Source: Tous-C4FEB sp044356555
GTDB lineage: Bacteria > Verrucomicrobiota > Verrucomicrobiia > Opitutales > Opitutaceae
NCBI GenBank assembly: GCA_044356555.1
Contig: JBIKWB010000012.1
Coordinates: 1 to 64,000, forward strand
DNA: 64,000 nucleotides
Direction of reading: 5' to 3'
A program made the position numbers and the translations under genes. Below, in pieces: positions 8,616 to 16,570 of the stretch (position 1 is the first letter of the stretch; each line of letters opens with the position of its first letter). The notes under the pieces were generated by a model, which was given only the letters and a program-made list of their open reading frames with translations, ran no database searches and was not told the origin of the DNA.

Positions 8616-8636
8616 TCTCCGCAGTTTATGCGGCGA
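8616..8636. promoter_or_regulatory. palindromic operator candidate 1 of fic
   Basis: TCTCCGC-N7-GCGGCGA, one base from a perfect inverted repeat. It begins five bases upstream of the fic start codon, where a bound protein would block transcription or translation. The same pattern recurs 55 bases upstream. Confidence 0.6.
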
Positions 8637-8670
8637 ACTTACCCCACATTCTTCGCACAGCAAGGGACAA

Positions 8671-8691
8671 TCTCCGCTTTTCATGCGGAGA
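8671..8691. promoter_or_regulatory. palindromic operator candidate 2 of fic
   Basis: TCTCCGC-N7-GCGGAGA is a perfect 7-bp inverted repeat with the same spacer length as the copy at 8616-8636. The 55-bp centre-to-centre spacing is about five helical turns, which would suit cooperative binding on one DNA face (inference). Confidence 0.65.
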
Positions 8692-8973
8692 ATAAGGGCA
8701 CTATTCTCCGCAGAGGGCAAAAAGCCGTTTTTGGTGAAGCGACGGGCCAAGCTATGTCCCACTCCGGGGTCCGCCGCCGCAAAATCCGCGCCCGAGCTCG
8801 GGGCGATCCGATGCGCGAGGAATACACGGATCGCTGGGCGACCAAGCCCGCAACAAGTGGCGCGCGCTCCTTCGCCGCATCCCCCGCCGTGACGGCGGCG
8901 ATGCAGTCGGCCGCTCACGGTTTTCGCGCCCGAAGATAATCCTTCTCTTCGGTGTTTAACCGCAGGAGGCCGG

Positions 8974-9978
8974 CTAAGAGCCTGGGGCGCGTTCCTCGCG
9001 CTCCGAGGGTTTAAGCTTCGTGGCCGGGGCAGCGGATTGCTTCGACATGAAGGCAATCAGCCGGTCGTTGAAGTCTTTGGCGGGGTCGTGGCCCATTTTC
9101 TTGAGCGCTTGGGTCAGCGCCGCTACTTCGACCAGCCTCGCGATGTCCCGGCCGGGACGAACATAAAGTTCCACGTGCGGGACGCGCATACCTAGGATCT
9201 CATAGTAATTCTCTTCGAGTCCGGTGCGCTCTTCGACGACTTCGGGCGTCCATTCGCGCAAGGAGACGACCATATCGATCCGCTTTTCCAGTCGGATGGA
9301 TTTGATCCCAAACATCTCGGCGATGTTGATGATGCCGATGCCGCGGCACTCCATGTAACCGCGATTGAGCGCGCGGCTGGAGGACATGAGTTCGCGCTCA
9401 TCGAGCAGTTTGATAATCGTCAAATCGTCGGCGACGAGGGAGTGACCGCGCTCGATGAGAGCGAGGGCGCATTCGGATTTCCCGACCCCGGAATCGCCGC
9501 GGAGCATAACGCCCACGCCTTTGATATCAAGGGTGGTGGCGTGTTCGGTGGCCGACGGAGCGAATTCGTTATCCACGCACAGGGTCGCGAGATTGATGAA
9601 GTTCATCGTGATCATCGGGGTGCTGAGCACGGGGAAATTCATCTCGCGGGCGACCTCCAGCAACGGGTGGGTGGGGTTAAAATTCCGCGTGAGCACCAGG
9701 CACGGGGCGCCCGCTTTGACCATCTTTTGGAAGGTCTCGACCTGATCGCGTTGCGAGCGGGTTTTCAAGTAGTGCATCTCGGCGGCCCCGAGGACCTGAA
9801 TGCGCTTGTTGGCGAAATACTTGAAAAAACCGGTCAGGGCCAAGGCGGGGCGGTTGATGCTGCCCTCGCGGATCATGCGCGCGAGGCCGGCTTCACCGAT
9901 GACGAGCTCCATCTTGAGCTTCTCGCGGTAGGTCTCGAAGAAGTGGGCGACGGTGATGCCGTGGATGGCTTTTTGCAT
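8974..9978 (-). CDS. hprK: HPr kinase/phosphorylase
   Basis: This enzyme phosphorylates and dephosphorylates the HPr protein of the phosphotransferase system at a serine, linking carbon status to regulation in the cytoplasm. The N-terminal regulatory domain spans about 1-130. The C-terminal domain has the P-loop GDSGVGKS at 161-168 and the family signature MECRGIGIIN at 209-218. The ATG at 9978 (MQKAIHG) gives 334 residues, close to the family norm. An upstream ATG at 10062 would add a 28-residue Ser/Arg-rich stretch translated from a repeat and is rejected. It is the last gene of an lpt-type operon, the place where ptsN/hprK-type genes are commonly found. Confidence 0.95.
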   Translation of the reverse strand: MQKAIHGITVAHFFETYREKLKMELVIGEAGLARMIREGSINRPALALTGFFKYFANKRIQVLGAAEMHYLKTRSQRDQVETFQKMVKAGAPCLVLTRNFNPTHPLLEVAREMNFPVLSTPMITMNFINLATLCVDNEFAPSATEHATTLDIKGVGVMLRGDSGVGKSECALALIERGHSLVADDLTIIKLLDERELMSSSRALNRGYMECRGIGIINIAEMFGIKSIRLEKRIDMVVSLREWTPEVVEERTGLEENYYEILGMRVPHVELYVRPGRDIARLVEVAALTQALKKMGHDPAKDFNDRLIAFMSKQSAAPATKLKPSEREERAPGS

Positions 9979-9987
9979 GGGACGGAA

Positions 9988-10078
9988 AGTTGAGGGCTGA
10001 GAGTCCGGAAATCGGGAGGTGGACAAACGGCGAATTGAGATTTCGGGAGGTTTTGCGCTCAACTCTCAGTGCTCAACT
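9988..10078. repeat. TTGAG/CTCAA imperfect inverted repeat
   Basis: Arms at 9988-10004 (AGTTGAGGGCTGAGAGT) and 10062-10078 pair with two mismatches. The right arm continues into another CTCAACTCTCAACTT unit. It fills most of the lptB-hprK spacer and accounts for the false N-terminal extension of hprK. Confidence 0.6.
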
Positions 10079-10096
10079 CTCAACTTTTCCACCGCG

Positions 10097-10867
10097 TTAC
10101 AGATCAAACCCTTCGCCCAGATAAAATCTGCGCGCCTGGTCGTCCTTGATGAGTTCAGCTCCCGTGCCTTCGAAGTGAACTTTGCCTTTTTCCAAGAGAT
10201 AGGCGCGGTCGACGATGCGAAGCGTTTCTCTCACGTTATGATCGGTGATAATGATGCCGATGCCGCGGGCCTTTAGTTCGAGGATGATTTTTTGCACCTC
10301 GGCGACCGAGATGGGGTCGATCGCGGCGAAGGGCTCATCCATCAGGAGGAACTTCGGTCGCGTGACGAGGGCGCGGGCGATCTCGAGCCGGCGACGTTCG
10401 CCGCCGGAAAGCGTGAAGGCTTTTTGTTTGGCCAGATGCGACAGCGAGAGCTCCGCCAGATGGTGGGCTACGCGGGTCGCACGTTCGGCGCGGGGCACGT
10501 CGATCACCTCGACGATGGCCAAGATATTCTCTTCGACCGTGAGTTTCCGAAAAACGGACGCCTCCTGCGGCAGGTAGCCGATGCCGTGGCGAGCCCGCTG
10601 GTGCATCGGCAAGCGCGTGAGATCACGGCCGTCGAGCGCGATGGTCCCGGCGGTCGCGGGCACCAACCCCACGATCATGTAGAATGCGGTGGTCTTGCCC
10701 GCGCCGTTGCGGCCGAGCAGCCCGACGATCTCGCCCGCTCCAATGCGCAGGTTTACGCCGTCGACCACGTTGCGGGTGCCGAACGTCTTGATCAAACCGG
10801 CGGCGACAATCTCGGAGCGCGCGGGTGCGGCTGCCGGAGCGGCAGCAGTGATAGGGGACGGTGGCAT
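10097..10867 (-). CDS. lptB: LPS export ABC transporter ATPase LptB
   Basis: This is the cytoplasmic ATPase that powers extraction of lipopolysaccharide from the inner membrane. Walker A GRNGAGKT is at about 52-59, the signature LSGGE at 153-157, and Walker B with D-loop MDEPFAAIDP at 176-185; the switch histidine is in ITDHNVRE. The AAID form and RHGIGYLPQEASVF are typical of LptB. The ATG at 10867 overlaps the lptA stop as TGATG. A GTG one codon earlier is possible. Membrane partners LptF/G are not in the window. Confidence 0.96.
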   Translation of the reverse strand: MPPSPITAAAPAAAPARSEIVAAGLIKTFGTRNVVDGVNLRIGAGEIVGLLGRNGAGKTTAFYMIVGLVPATAGTIALDGRDLTRLPMHQRARHGIGYLPQEASVFRKLTVEENILAIVEVIDVPRAERATRVAHHLAELSLSHLAKQKAFTLSGGERRRLEIARALVTRPKFLLMDEPFAAIDPISVAEVQKIILELKARGIGIIITDHNVRETLRIVDRAYLLEKGKVHFEGTGAELIKDDQARRFYLGEGFDL

Positions 10868-11493
10868 CACGGTTGTTTGGGTGAGGCCGCGGGAGCAGGA
10901 TCGGCGGCGGGCTGGGCCTTCTTTTTATTGAAGCCGAGGTCTTTGATTGCGGGTAGGGTAAAGCGGCCGCCCACCCCGTCCTCGGGCTCGATCGAGGCTT
11001 TGCGTTCGCCGCGGTAGAGAATCATGCGCGGGCCCGAGCCCTCGTATTCGACGACGCCGGTGGTGGCGTTGACGAGCCGGATGGAAGGGAATGGGCCGGT
11101 CTTGTTCAAGCGGCTGAGGACGACGCGGTCTTCACCGGGAAAAATCTCGGCATGACCGCAGGTTGCCTCGCGGTCGCCTTGGATGATTCTGACGTTGCCG
11201 GACGCGACGAGGGTTTTGAAAAAGCCATATTTTCCGATGGTGGCTTTGGGGTCGCCTTTGCGCGAAGCGACGACCTTGAGGTAGTCGCAGGTGAGCTTAA
11301 GATTGTTGCCGGTGACCACGACTTTATCGCGGAAGATGGCGGTCGTTTCGGTGTCAGTGCTGATGGTTTCGGACAACCCGGCGCATTCGATGACGGTGGG
11401 TGGCGCTTCGGGCGCCGGTTGAGCGCGAACGAGCCCGGAGCCCGTGGTGAGACTGCCCAGAGCGACGAGAAGAAGGAGCGGGCGGAACGTCAT
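10867..11493 (-). CDS. lptA: LptA/OstA-like periplasmic LPS transport protein
   Basis: A signal peptide (MTFRPLLLLVALGSLTTGSG) is followed by an OstA-like beta-jellyroll of repeated strands (TAIFRDKVVVTGNNLKLTCDYL, GNVRIIQGDREATCGHAEIF) that would form the periplasmic bridge for lipopolysaccharide. The C-terminal tail after about residue 190 is Lys/Pro/Ala-rich. The start at 11493 overlaps the upstream stop as ATGA. The 29-residue extension to 11580 reads back into the preceding gene and is not used. Its position between lptC-like and lptB genes supports the call. Confidence 0.9.
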   Translation of the reverse strand: MTFRPLLLLVALGSLTTGSGLVRAQPAPEAPPTVIECAGLSETISTDTETTAIFRDKVVVTGNNLKLTCDYLKVVASRKGDPKATIGKYGFFKTLVASGNVRIIQGDREATCGHAEIFPGEDRVVLSRLNKTGPFPSIRLVNATTGVVEYEGSGPRMILYRGERKASIEPEDGVGGRFTLPAIKDLGFNKKKAQPAADPAPAASPKQP

Positions 11494-11999
11494 TTGAGGA
11501 GATCGGGCAGCTGAGCTTTGAACGTAATGCGGGTGTTTCGAGCGATGGAAACCTTTTTGGCGCCGTGGTCGTAGATCCACTGCTCGCCGGTGATCTCGAG
11601 GTCGTCGCGCATGAGCCGGACTTCAGCGGTGCCCCGGACAAGTTTTTCATCGGGGTAGAAACTCGCGAGTTCACGGCAGAGCAAAATCGATTCGACCTTG
11701 GCCGCGGCGTCGCCGGCAAACGTCGTGATGTTGAGATCGGTGATGTCGATCCGGGTGGGATTGACGGTGCGGGCTTCGGTGCCGCGCAAGGTCATGGATC
11801 GGTAACCTTCTTTGGTGAACAGGGGGAGGCTCCAATTTTTGGCGACGATGGGCTGCGTGGCTGGAGCAGCGGCGCTTTTCGCCGACTCGGCGGCGGGCAG
11901 GAAGGTCGTTGCGAACAGCAGGGATGAAACGACAGCCGAAAGCCAATGACGCCGTGCGCGAGGAGGAGCGGGAGGGGTGCTGGGCAGGCGACGGCGCAT
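11490..11999 (-). CDS. lptC: LptC-like LPS export protein
   Basis: This 169-residue protein has an N-terminal hydrophobic segment at about 18-36 (WLSAVVSSLLFATTFLPA). An OstA/LptC-type strand-rich domain follows (MTLRGTEARTVNPTRIDITDL, TAEVRLMRDDLEITGEQWIYD). LptC anchors the periplasmic bridge to the inner-membrane transporter. Sequence similarity to LptC is weak, and the gene order kdsC-lptC-lptA-lptB is the main support. It overlaps lptA by four bases. Confidence 0.75.
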   Translation of the reverse strand: MRRRLPSTPPAPPRARRHWLSAVVSSLLFATTFLPAAESAKSAAAPATQPIVAKNWSLPLFTKEGYRSMTLRGTEARTVNPTRIDITDLNITTFAGDAAAKVESILLCRELASFYPDEKLVRGTAEVRLMRDDLEITGEQWIYDHGAKKVSIARNTRITFKAQLPDLLK

Positions 12000-12029
12000 G
12001 GGCGAAGCAAACAGGAGCGGAATGGTGGC

Positions 12030-12569
12030 CTAACGGCGAGATTTGTTCCCGTGAGCAGCGAGCAGGTGGTCGCAAACCTCGCGGACGGCGCCGAGGCCGG
12101 CTGGACGTTTTGTGATGTAGTCGGCGGCGGCGCGGGCTTCGGCGATGGCGCCGGGGACGCTGATGCCGAGGCCGGCGGCGTGGAGGGCGGGGACGTCGAT
12201 GACGTCGTCGCCCATGTAGGCGCAGGCGGAGAGCGGGAGGCCGAGCTGGGCGGCGAGTTCGGTGAGAGCGGTGAGCTTATCGATGCGGCCTTGGATGACG
12301 TGGGGGATTTTTAGTTCGGTGGCGCGGGCGGTGGTGGCGCCGGAGGCGCGGCCGGAGATCCAGGCGAGGGGGAAGCCAGCGTCGCGGAGGCGGGCGAGGC
12401 CGAGGCCGTCGAGGATGGAGAAGCGCTTGGCCTCGGTGCCGTCGGAGGAGATGAGGACGGTGCCATCGGTGAGGATGCCGTCGACGTCCATGGCGAAGAG
12501 TTTAATGCGGGACCAGCAGGCGGGGCCCGGTATTTTCGATTTTCGATTCTTGATTCTCGATTGGGGCAT
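12030..12569 (-). CDS. kdsC: KDO-8-phosphate phosphatase (HAD family)
   Basis: This is a HAD-superfamily phosphatase of the KdsC type, which removes phosphate from 3-deoxy-D-manno-octulosonate 8-phosphate in lipopolysaccharide core synthesis. Motif I is MDVDGILTDG (about 27-36), motif II WISGRAS, and motif IV MGDDVIDVPAL. At 179 residues it has the normal small KdsC form without a cap domain. The ATG at 12569 is the only start that leaves the first beta strand (IKLFAMDVDG) intact. The resulting N-terminus SRIKNRKSKI is translated from a dispersed repeat. The spacer to lptC is 30 bases. Confidence 0.92.
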   Translation of the reverse strand: MPQSRIKNRKSKIPGPACWSRIKLFAMDVDGILTDGTVLISSDGTEAKRFSILDGLGLARLRDAGFPLAWISGRASGATTARATELKIPHVIQGRIDKLTALTELAAQLGLPLSACAYMGDDVIDVPALHAAGLGISVPGAIAEARAAADYITKRPAGLGAVREVCDHLLAAHGNKSRR

Positions 12570-12615
12570 GAGGTCGGATTAAATTTTTGCGGGATTGGAA
12601 TCGAAAATCGAAAAT
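12532..12615. repeat. 18-bp perfect inverted repeat spanning kdsC start
   Basis: Arms ATTTTCGATTTTCGATTC (12532-12549) and its exact complement (12598-12615) flank 48 bases that include the kdsC start codon. The left arm is inside kdsC and the right arm lies between kdsC and the E1 gene. The same TTTCGATT unit appears again at 13594-13625. Confidence 0.85.
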
Positions 12616-12627
12616 CGGAGATGTGCT

Positions 12628-14694
12628 TCACCCCATCCACTCGGTGATGCGCTCGATGATTTTGTCTTTGGTGGGGCGGAAGGCTTGCTCGAGTTCGGGG
12701 GCGAAGGGGACCGGGAGGTCGAGGGAGGCGATGCGCAAGGGGGCGGCTTTCAGCGAGGAGAAGTGCTTCTCGGTGAGGCGGGCGACGAGCTCGGCGCCGA
12801 AGCCGTGGGTGCGCCGGCCTTCGTGCAGGACGATGAGGCGGCCGGTGCGTTGGAGGGAGGCTTCAATCGTTTCGAGGCGGAGCGGGGCGAGGGCGCGAAG
12901 ATCGAAAACGTCGAAGGTGAACTCATACTCGGCGGCGAGGTAGTCGGCGGCGTCTTCGGCGAGGTGCACCATGTCGCCGTAGGTGATGAGCGTGGCGGTG
13001 TCGCCGGCGCGGAGTTTTTTTGGTGACCAGATGTCGCGGTAGTTGGCGTCCCAAGCGACGGGGGCTTTGCCGCGGCGGTAGAGCGCCTTGTGCTCAAAGA
13101 GGATCACCGGGTTGTCGTCCTCGTAGGCGGCGAGGAGGGCGTTGAAGGCGTCTTGCGGCGTGCTCGGGTAGAGGGCCTTGAGGCCGGGCATCGCGAGGAG
13201 GAAAGAGTCGAGTTCCTGCGAGTGGAAGGAGCCGAAGGTGAGGCCGCCGCCGGTGGGCAGGCGGAAGACGAGGGGGACGGCCGCGCCGGAACGGAAATGG
13301 TAGGTGGCGGCATTGAGTGTGATCTGCGTGGCGGCCTCGGTGACGAAATCGGAGAACTGAAACTCCTCGATGGGGCGGTGGCCGTTGAGCGCGAGGCCGA
13401 CGGCGTAACCGGTGCAGGCGCTCTCGGCGAGCGGGGTGTTGAACACGCGGGGGCGACCGAAGGCGGCGAGCAGACCTTCGGTGACTTTGAAGGCGCCGCC
13501 GTAGGTGCCGATGTCTTGGCCGAGGATGAGCGACTCGGGGCGCTCGGTGAGGATTTTGCGCAGACCGAGATTGATGGCTTGGGCGGCGTTGAAATTTTCG
13601 ATTTTTGATTCTCGATTTTCGATTTCGGAAGAGATGGACGGAATCCAGGGGAGCGGCGGACTTTCCGGGGCGAAGACATCGGCGAGCATCGCGGCGGCGT
13701 CGGCGGCGGGGCGGGGGACAGCGAGGGAGACGGTGATGCAGGCTTCGATCCAGGCGTTGAGCTCGGCGTCGATGGCGTCGAGGCGGGCGGCGCCATGGGC
13801 GGCGACGAGTTGGGCGCGGAATTTCGGGAGCGGGTCGCGGGCGAAGAAGCCGTCGGATTCGCCGGGGAGGAGGTAGTCACAGGTATCGTAGGCCGCGTGC
13901 CCGCGGAGGCGGAGGGTGTGGGCCTCGATGAGGAGTGGGCGCGAGGTTTGCCGGACTTTCTCGATCGCGCCGGACAAGGTCTGCGCGGTGGCGGCGACGT
14001 CGATCGTGGTATCAATGGCGAAGCCTTCCATGCCGTAACCGGCGGCGCGGCGCCAAAGCTCGGTGTCGGGGGCAAACTGCTCGGAGGTAGGCGTCGAGTA
14101 GGCGTAGCGGTTGTTCTCGATGACGAAGATGACGGGGAGCGAGAGGAGCGAGGCGAGGTTGAGGGTCTCGTGGATGTCGCCGGTGCTGGAACCGCCGTCG
14201 CCGAAGAATGCGAAGCCGACGGCGGGGCGGCCGAGGCGGCGCTGCGAATCGGTCAGGCCGGCGACGTTGCTGAGCATGGCGCCGAGGTGGCTGATCATGG
14301 GCAACGAGCGGGCGGCCGGGTCGCCGTGGTGGATGTTGCCCTCGCGGGCTTTTGTGGGGCTGCAGGCGTTGGCGAAGTATTGGTTGAGGTGGTCGCAGAG
14401 ATGGCCGCTCCAGACAAGGTGACCGCCAAAGCCGCGGTGCGAAAACGAGATGACGTCGGTGGCCTTGTCGGCGAGGAGGGCGAGCGGAACGATGAGGCCC
14501 TCGTTGCCTTGGCCACCGGTGACCGTGCCTTTGATCAAGCCTTGGCGAAAGAGGTCGAGGATGCGGTTGTCGCCGGTGCGGGCGACGTGCATCCACGCGT
14601 AAATGCGGAGCACGGCGGAGGCCGGGTCTCGGGCGAGCTCGGCCGGAGGTAGGTCGCGGGAAGCGAGAAGCGCGGGAAGAGTGGGAAACGACAT
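12628..14694 (-). CDS. fused 2-oxoacid dehydrogenase E1 alpha-beta protein
   Basis: This is thiamine-diphosphate-dependent E1, normally two chains, here in one 688-residue polypeptide. The alpha half (about 1-345) has the cofactor-binding block GDGGSSTGDIHETLN...IENNRYAYS (about 165-200). The beta half (about 365-688) has LGQDIGTYGGAFKVTEGL, FNTPLAESACTGYAVG and a transketolase C-terminal domain ending near ERITEWMG. Pyruvate or branched-chain oxoacids are the likely substrates, feeding a lipoyl E2 not present here. The linker at about 356-367 (SEIENRESKIEN) is encoded by a TTTCGATT repeat. It lies 58 bases upstream of kdsC on the same strand. Confidence 0.92.
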   Translation of the reverse strand: MSFPTLPALLASRDLPPAELARDPASAVLRIYAWMHVARTGDNRILDLFRQGLIKGTVTGGQGNEGLIVPLALLADKATDVISFSHRGFGGHLVWSGHLCDHLNQYFANACSPTKAREGNIHHGDPAARSLPMISHLGAMLSNVAGLTDSQRRLGRPAVGFAFFGDGGSSTGDIHETLNLASLLSLPVIFVIENNRYAYSTPTSEQFAPDTELWRRAAGYGMEGFAIDTTIDVAATAQTLSGAIEKVRQTSRPLLIEAHTLRLRGHAAYDTCDYLLPGESDGFFARDPLPKFRAQLVAAHGAARLDAIDAELNAWIEACITVSLAVPRPAADAAAMLADVFAPESPPLPWIPSISSEIENRESKIENFNAAQAINLGLRKILTERPESLILGQDIGTYGGAFKVTEGLLAAFGRPRVFNTPLAESACTGYAVGLALNGHRPIEEFQFSDFVTEAATQITLNAATYHFRSGAAVPLVFRLPTGGGLTFGSFHSQELDSFLLAMPGLKALYPSTPQDAFNALLAAYEDDNPVILFEHKALYRRGKAPVAWDANYRDIWSPKKLRAGDTATLITYGDMVHLAEDAADYLAAEYEFTFDVFDLRALAPLRLETIEASLQRTGRLIVLHEGRRTHGFGAELVARLTEKHFSSLKAAPLRIASLDLPVPFAPELEQAFRPTKDKIIERITEWMG
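13594..13625. repeat. TTTCGATT repeat inside E1 linker
   Basis: This 32-base run of ATTTTCGATT/TGATTCTCGATT units keeps the reading frame and encodes the hydrophilic linker joining the alpha and beta halves of E1. It is the same family as the inverted repeat at 12532-12615. Confidence 0.8.
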
Positions 14695-14792
14695 GAATTT
14701 TGGCCCGGAACGTGAGCCCGGCCTACTGCGCGGGCAAGCGAGAGATTATCCCGTCTCGGATTTGGTGACCGTAGTTTGGTAGCTGGATTGCC

Positions 14793-14812
14793 GAGCCCGC
14801 CAAGCCGGGCTC
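14793..14812. repeat. GAGCCCG hairpin
   Basis: GAGCCCG-N6-CGGGCTC is a perfect 7-bp stem in the spacer between the sulfatase at 14971 and the E1 gene. There is no following T-run, so it may be a Rho-independent-like pause or a short dispersed palindrome. Confidence 0.5.
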
Positions 14813-14838
14813 GCGAGGACAAACCCGATGAGTTTACT

Positions 14839-14907
14839 GGCAGGTGCGCGAAGCGCGCCGAGGCAATTCAGCCGGAGTGCTTCGGCGCTGCGCCTCTCGT
14901 GATGACA
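14839..14907 (-). repeat. dispersed palindromic repeat, copy 1
   Basis: Read on the minus strand this aligns along its length with the element at 33666-33741. It shares the GCGAGA..GCGCAGCG start, a central GAAGCA-N-CC..GG-N-ATTGCC palindrome and a CGGCGCGCTTCGCGCACCT end. It has lost the perfect terminal repeats, so it looks like an older copy. It lies in the spacer downstream of the leftward sulfatase block. Confidence 0.75.
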
Positions 14908-14970
14908 GGCGGTTGATCGAAGGGCGTTGGTGTTGGACCCGCTTTCTTCTCCGGCGGGTGAAGCGGAGCG

Positions 14971-16458
14971 CTACTTGGCCGGGGCGAAGTATTTTTTGAC
15001 GATCCACTCGGGCTGCCATTGGTCGGTTTGGCGGGCTTTGCCGGTGAGATCGATCTTTGGGGGCGGGGTGCTGCCGGTATTCAGGACGAGAGTATCGCCG
15101 ACTTTGGTCTGCCACCGCTGCATGGCGGCGGTGAGGCGCGCAATGTCGGGCGCACGCGCGGGGTCGTCGTAGACGCTCCGCGTTTCGTCGGGATCGGTTT
15201 GCAAGTCGAAGAGCTGGCTGAAGCCGAGCTTGGGGTAGCGGATGAGTTTCCAGCGCTCGTCGCGCACGGCGCGTTGGATTTGGATGTAAGGCAAGAAGAC
15301 GGTGTCGCGGAGGCTCGACTTGGAGCCGTCCCAAAGCGGGCGGAGGCTTTCGCCGAAAACACCGGCGGGCGCGGGCACGCCGGCGAGTTCGCAGAGCGTG
15401 GGAAAGAGATCGAAGAGATAGGTGAAGGCTGCGGTGGATTTGCCTTTGGGCACGCCGGGGCCGGCAAGGATGAGGGGAGTGAGCATCGAGTGCTCGAAGA
15501 CGTTTTGTTTGCCGAGGAGGCCGTGGCTGCCGAGGGCGAGTCCGTTGTCGGCGGCGTAGACGATGATCGTGTTCTCGGCGAGTCCGCGGGTCTTTAGCAC
15601 GGCGAGGATGCGGCCGATCTGGGCGTCCATGTGTTCGACCATCGCGTAGTATTCGGCGAGCTGGTCGCGGATCATCGCCTCGGTGCGCGGCCAAGCGCCG
15701 AGGTTTTCGTCGCGGCCGCCGGTCATGGCGCCGTTGTCGAAGGGAAGCTGGGGCAAGAAATTCCGCGGGAGCGGCGGGCGCGACGTGTAGTCGGCGGGAA
15801 AACCGGGCGGCGGTTGGCGCGGGTCGTGGGGCGCGGTGAAGGCGACGTAACAGAAGAACGGTTTTGCGCCCGCCGCGGGGTCGTGTTGCTCAAGGAAGCG
15901 GATCGCGGCATCGGCGAACAGTTCGGTGGAGAATTTCTCGCCGATGCGTTGCTCGGTGAGTTTGCCGTCGGGGCCGAGATCGCGGACGGGAACTTTTTCG
16001 TGGTCCGACATACCGCCGAACATGATGCGCTCGCCCTTTTGGAACGCGCGGAGCCACGAGGGCTGGCCGTTGTGCCATTTGCCGGTGCCGAAAGTGGTGT
16101 AGCCGTTTTCGCCGAAGAGTTCGGGCAGGAGTTTCTCGCCGGCGAGGGTGGCGGTATTCATCGCGAACCACGTCTTGCCGGTCATGAGCATGGCGCGGCT
16201 GGGCACGCAGACGGCGCCGCTGTTGCCGCCCATCACGTAGTTGCGCCGAAAGCTCGTGCCGTCGCGCACGAGGCCGTCGATGACGGGCGTCTTGATGTGA
16301 GCGTTGCCGTGGGCGCCGATGGTGTCGGCGCGCTGATCGTCGGCGAAGAGAATGAGGATGTTGGGCTTGGTGGCCGCGGTAGCGGCTGTCGCGGAGAGGG
16401 AGAGCAGGAGGGACAGAGAGACGGAGAGAAGGAGAGGCGGGGAGAAGGGGATTTTCAT
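14971..16458 (-). CDS. S1 sulfatase, choline-sulfatase/N-sulfatase-like fold
   Basis: Members of this family hydrolyse sulfate esters using a formylglycine made from the Cys of C-x-P/A-S/T-R; the modifying enzyme must be encoded elsewhere. Here the signal peptide (about 1-28) precedes FADDQ at 39-42, the site C84-VPSR and GTGKWHNG near 124. A second metal-site block ADNGLALGSHG and PFFCYVAFTAPHDPR follow. The start at 16458 is chosen because it opens directly on the signal peptide. It is the last gene of the leftward block, 112 bases after its upstream neighbour. The substrate is not predictable. Confidence 0.93.
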   Translation of the reverse strand: MKIPFSPPLLLSVSLSLLLSLSATAATAATKPNILILFADDQRADTIGAHGNAHIKTPVIDGLVRDGTSFRRNYVMGGNSGAVCVPSRAMLMTGKTWFAMNTATLAGEKLLPELFGENGYTTFGTGKWHNGQPSWLRAFQKGERIMFGGMSDHEKVPVRDLGPDGKLTEQRIGEKFSTELFADAAIRFLEQHDPAAGAKPFFCYVAFTAPHDPRQPPPGFPADYTSRPPLPRNFLPQLPFDNGAMTGGRDENLGAWPRTEAMIRDQLAEYYAMVEHMDAQIGRILAVLKTRGLAENTIIVYAADNGLALGSHGLLGKQNVFEHSMLTPLILAGPGVPKGKSTAAFTYLFDLFPTLCELAGVPAPAGVFGESLRPLWDGSKSSLRDTVFLPYIQIQRAVRDERWKLIRYPKLGFSQLFDLQTDPDETRSVYDDPARAPDIARLTAAMQRWQTKVGDTLVLNTGSTPPPKIDLTGKARQTDQWQPEWIVKKYFAPAK

Positions 16459-16570
16459 CGGGAAGTGGAGCAATTTGGATTCGGAGTTGGGGGATGAGAT
16501 GAGTGGCGCTCCGGATTTAGCCCAAGGCCCCAGCGGTGAGGAGAGGCCGAGTCGAGTGCGCCCGGTGAGG

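Larger units (their letters stand above)
8612..8973. other. intergenic region between fic and hprK
   Basis: Apart from the palindromes at 8616-8691 I see no gene in these 362 bases. The open frames that cross it are short and compositionally odd. A third half-site, TCTCCGC, occurs at 8705-8711. Any transcription terminator for the core operon to the left was not identified. Confidence 0.45.

Noticed and set aside
12532..12615. 18-bp inverted repeat as a kdsC attenuator or terminator
   Set aside because: The loop contains the start codon and there is no T-run. The family recurs inside the E1 gene, so a dispersed repeat is the simpler reading.
14834..15694. 286-codon minus-strand Arg/Pro-rich ORF
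   Set aside because: It is a shifted frame of the sulfatase at 14971 and its 3' flank, with extreme Arg/Pro/His composition and no motif.
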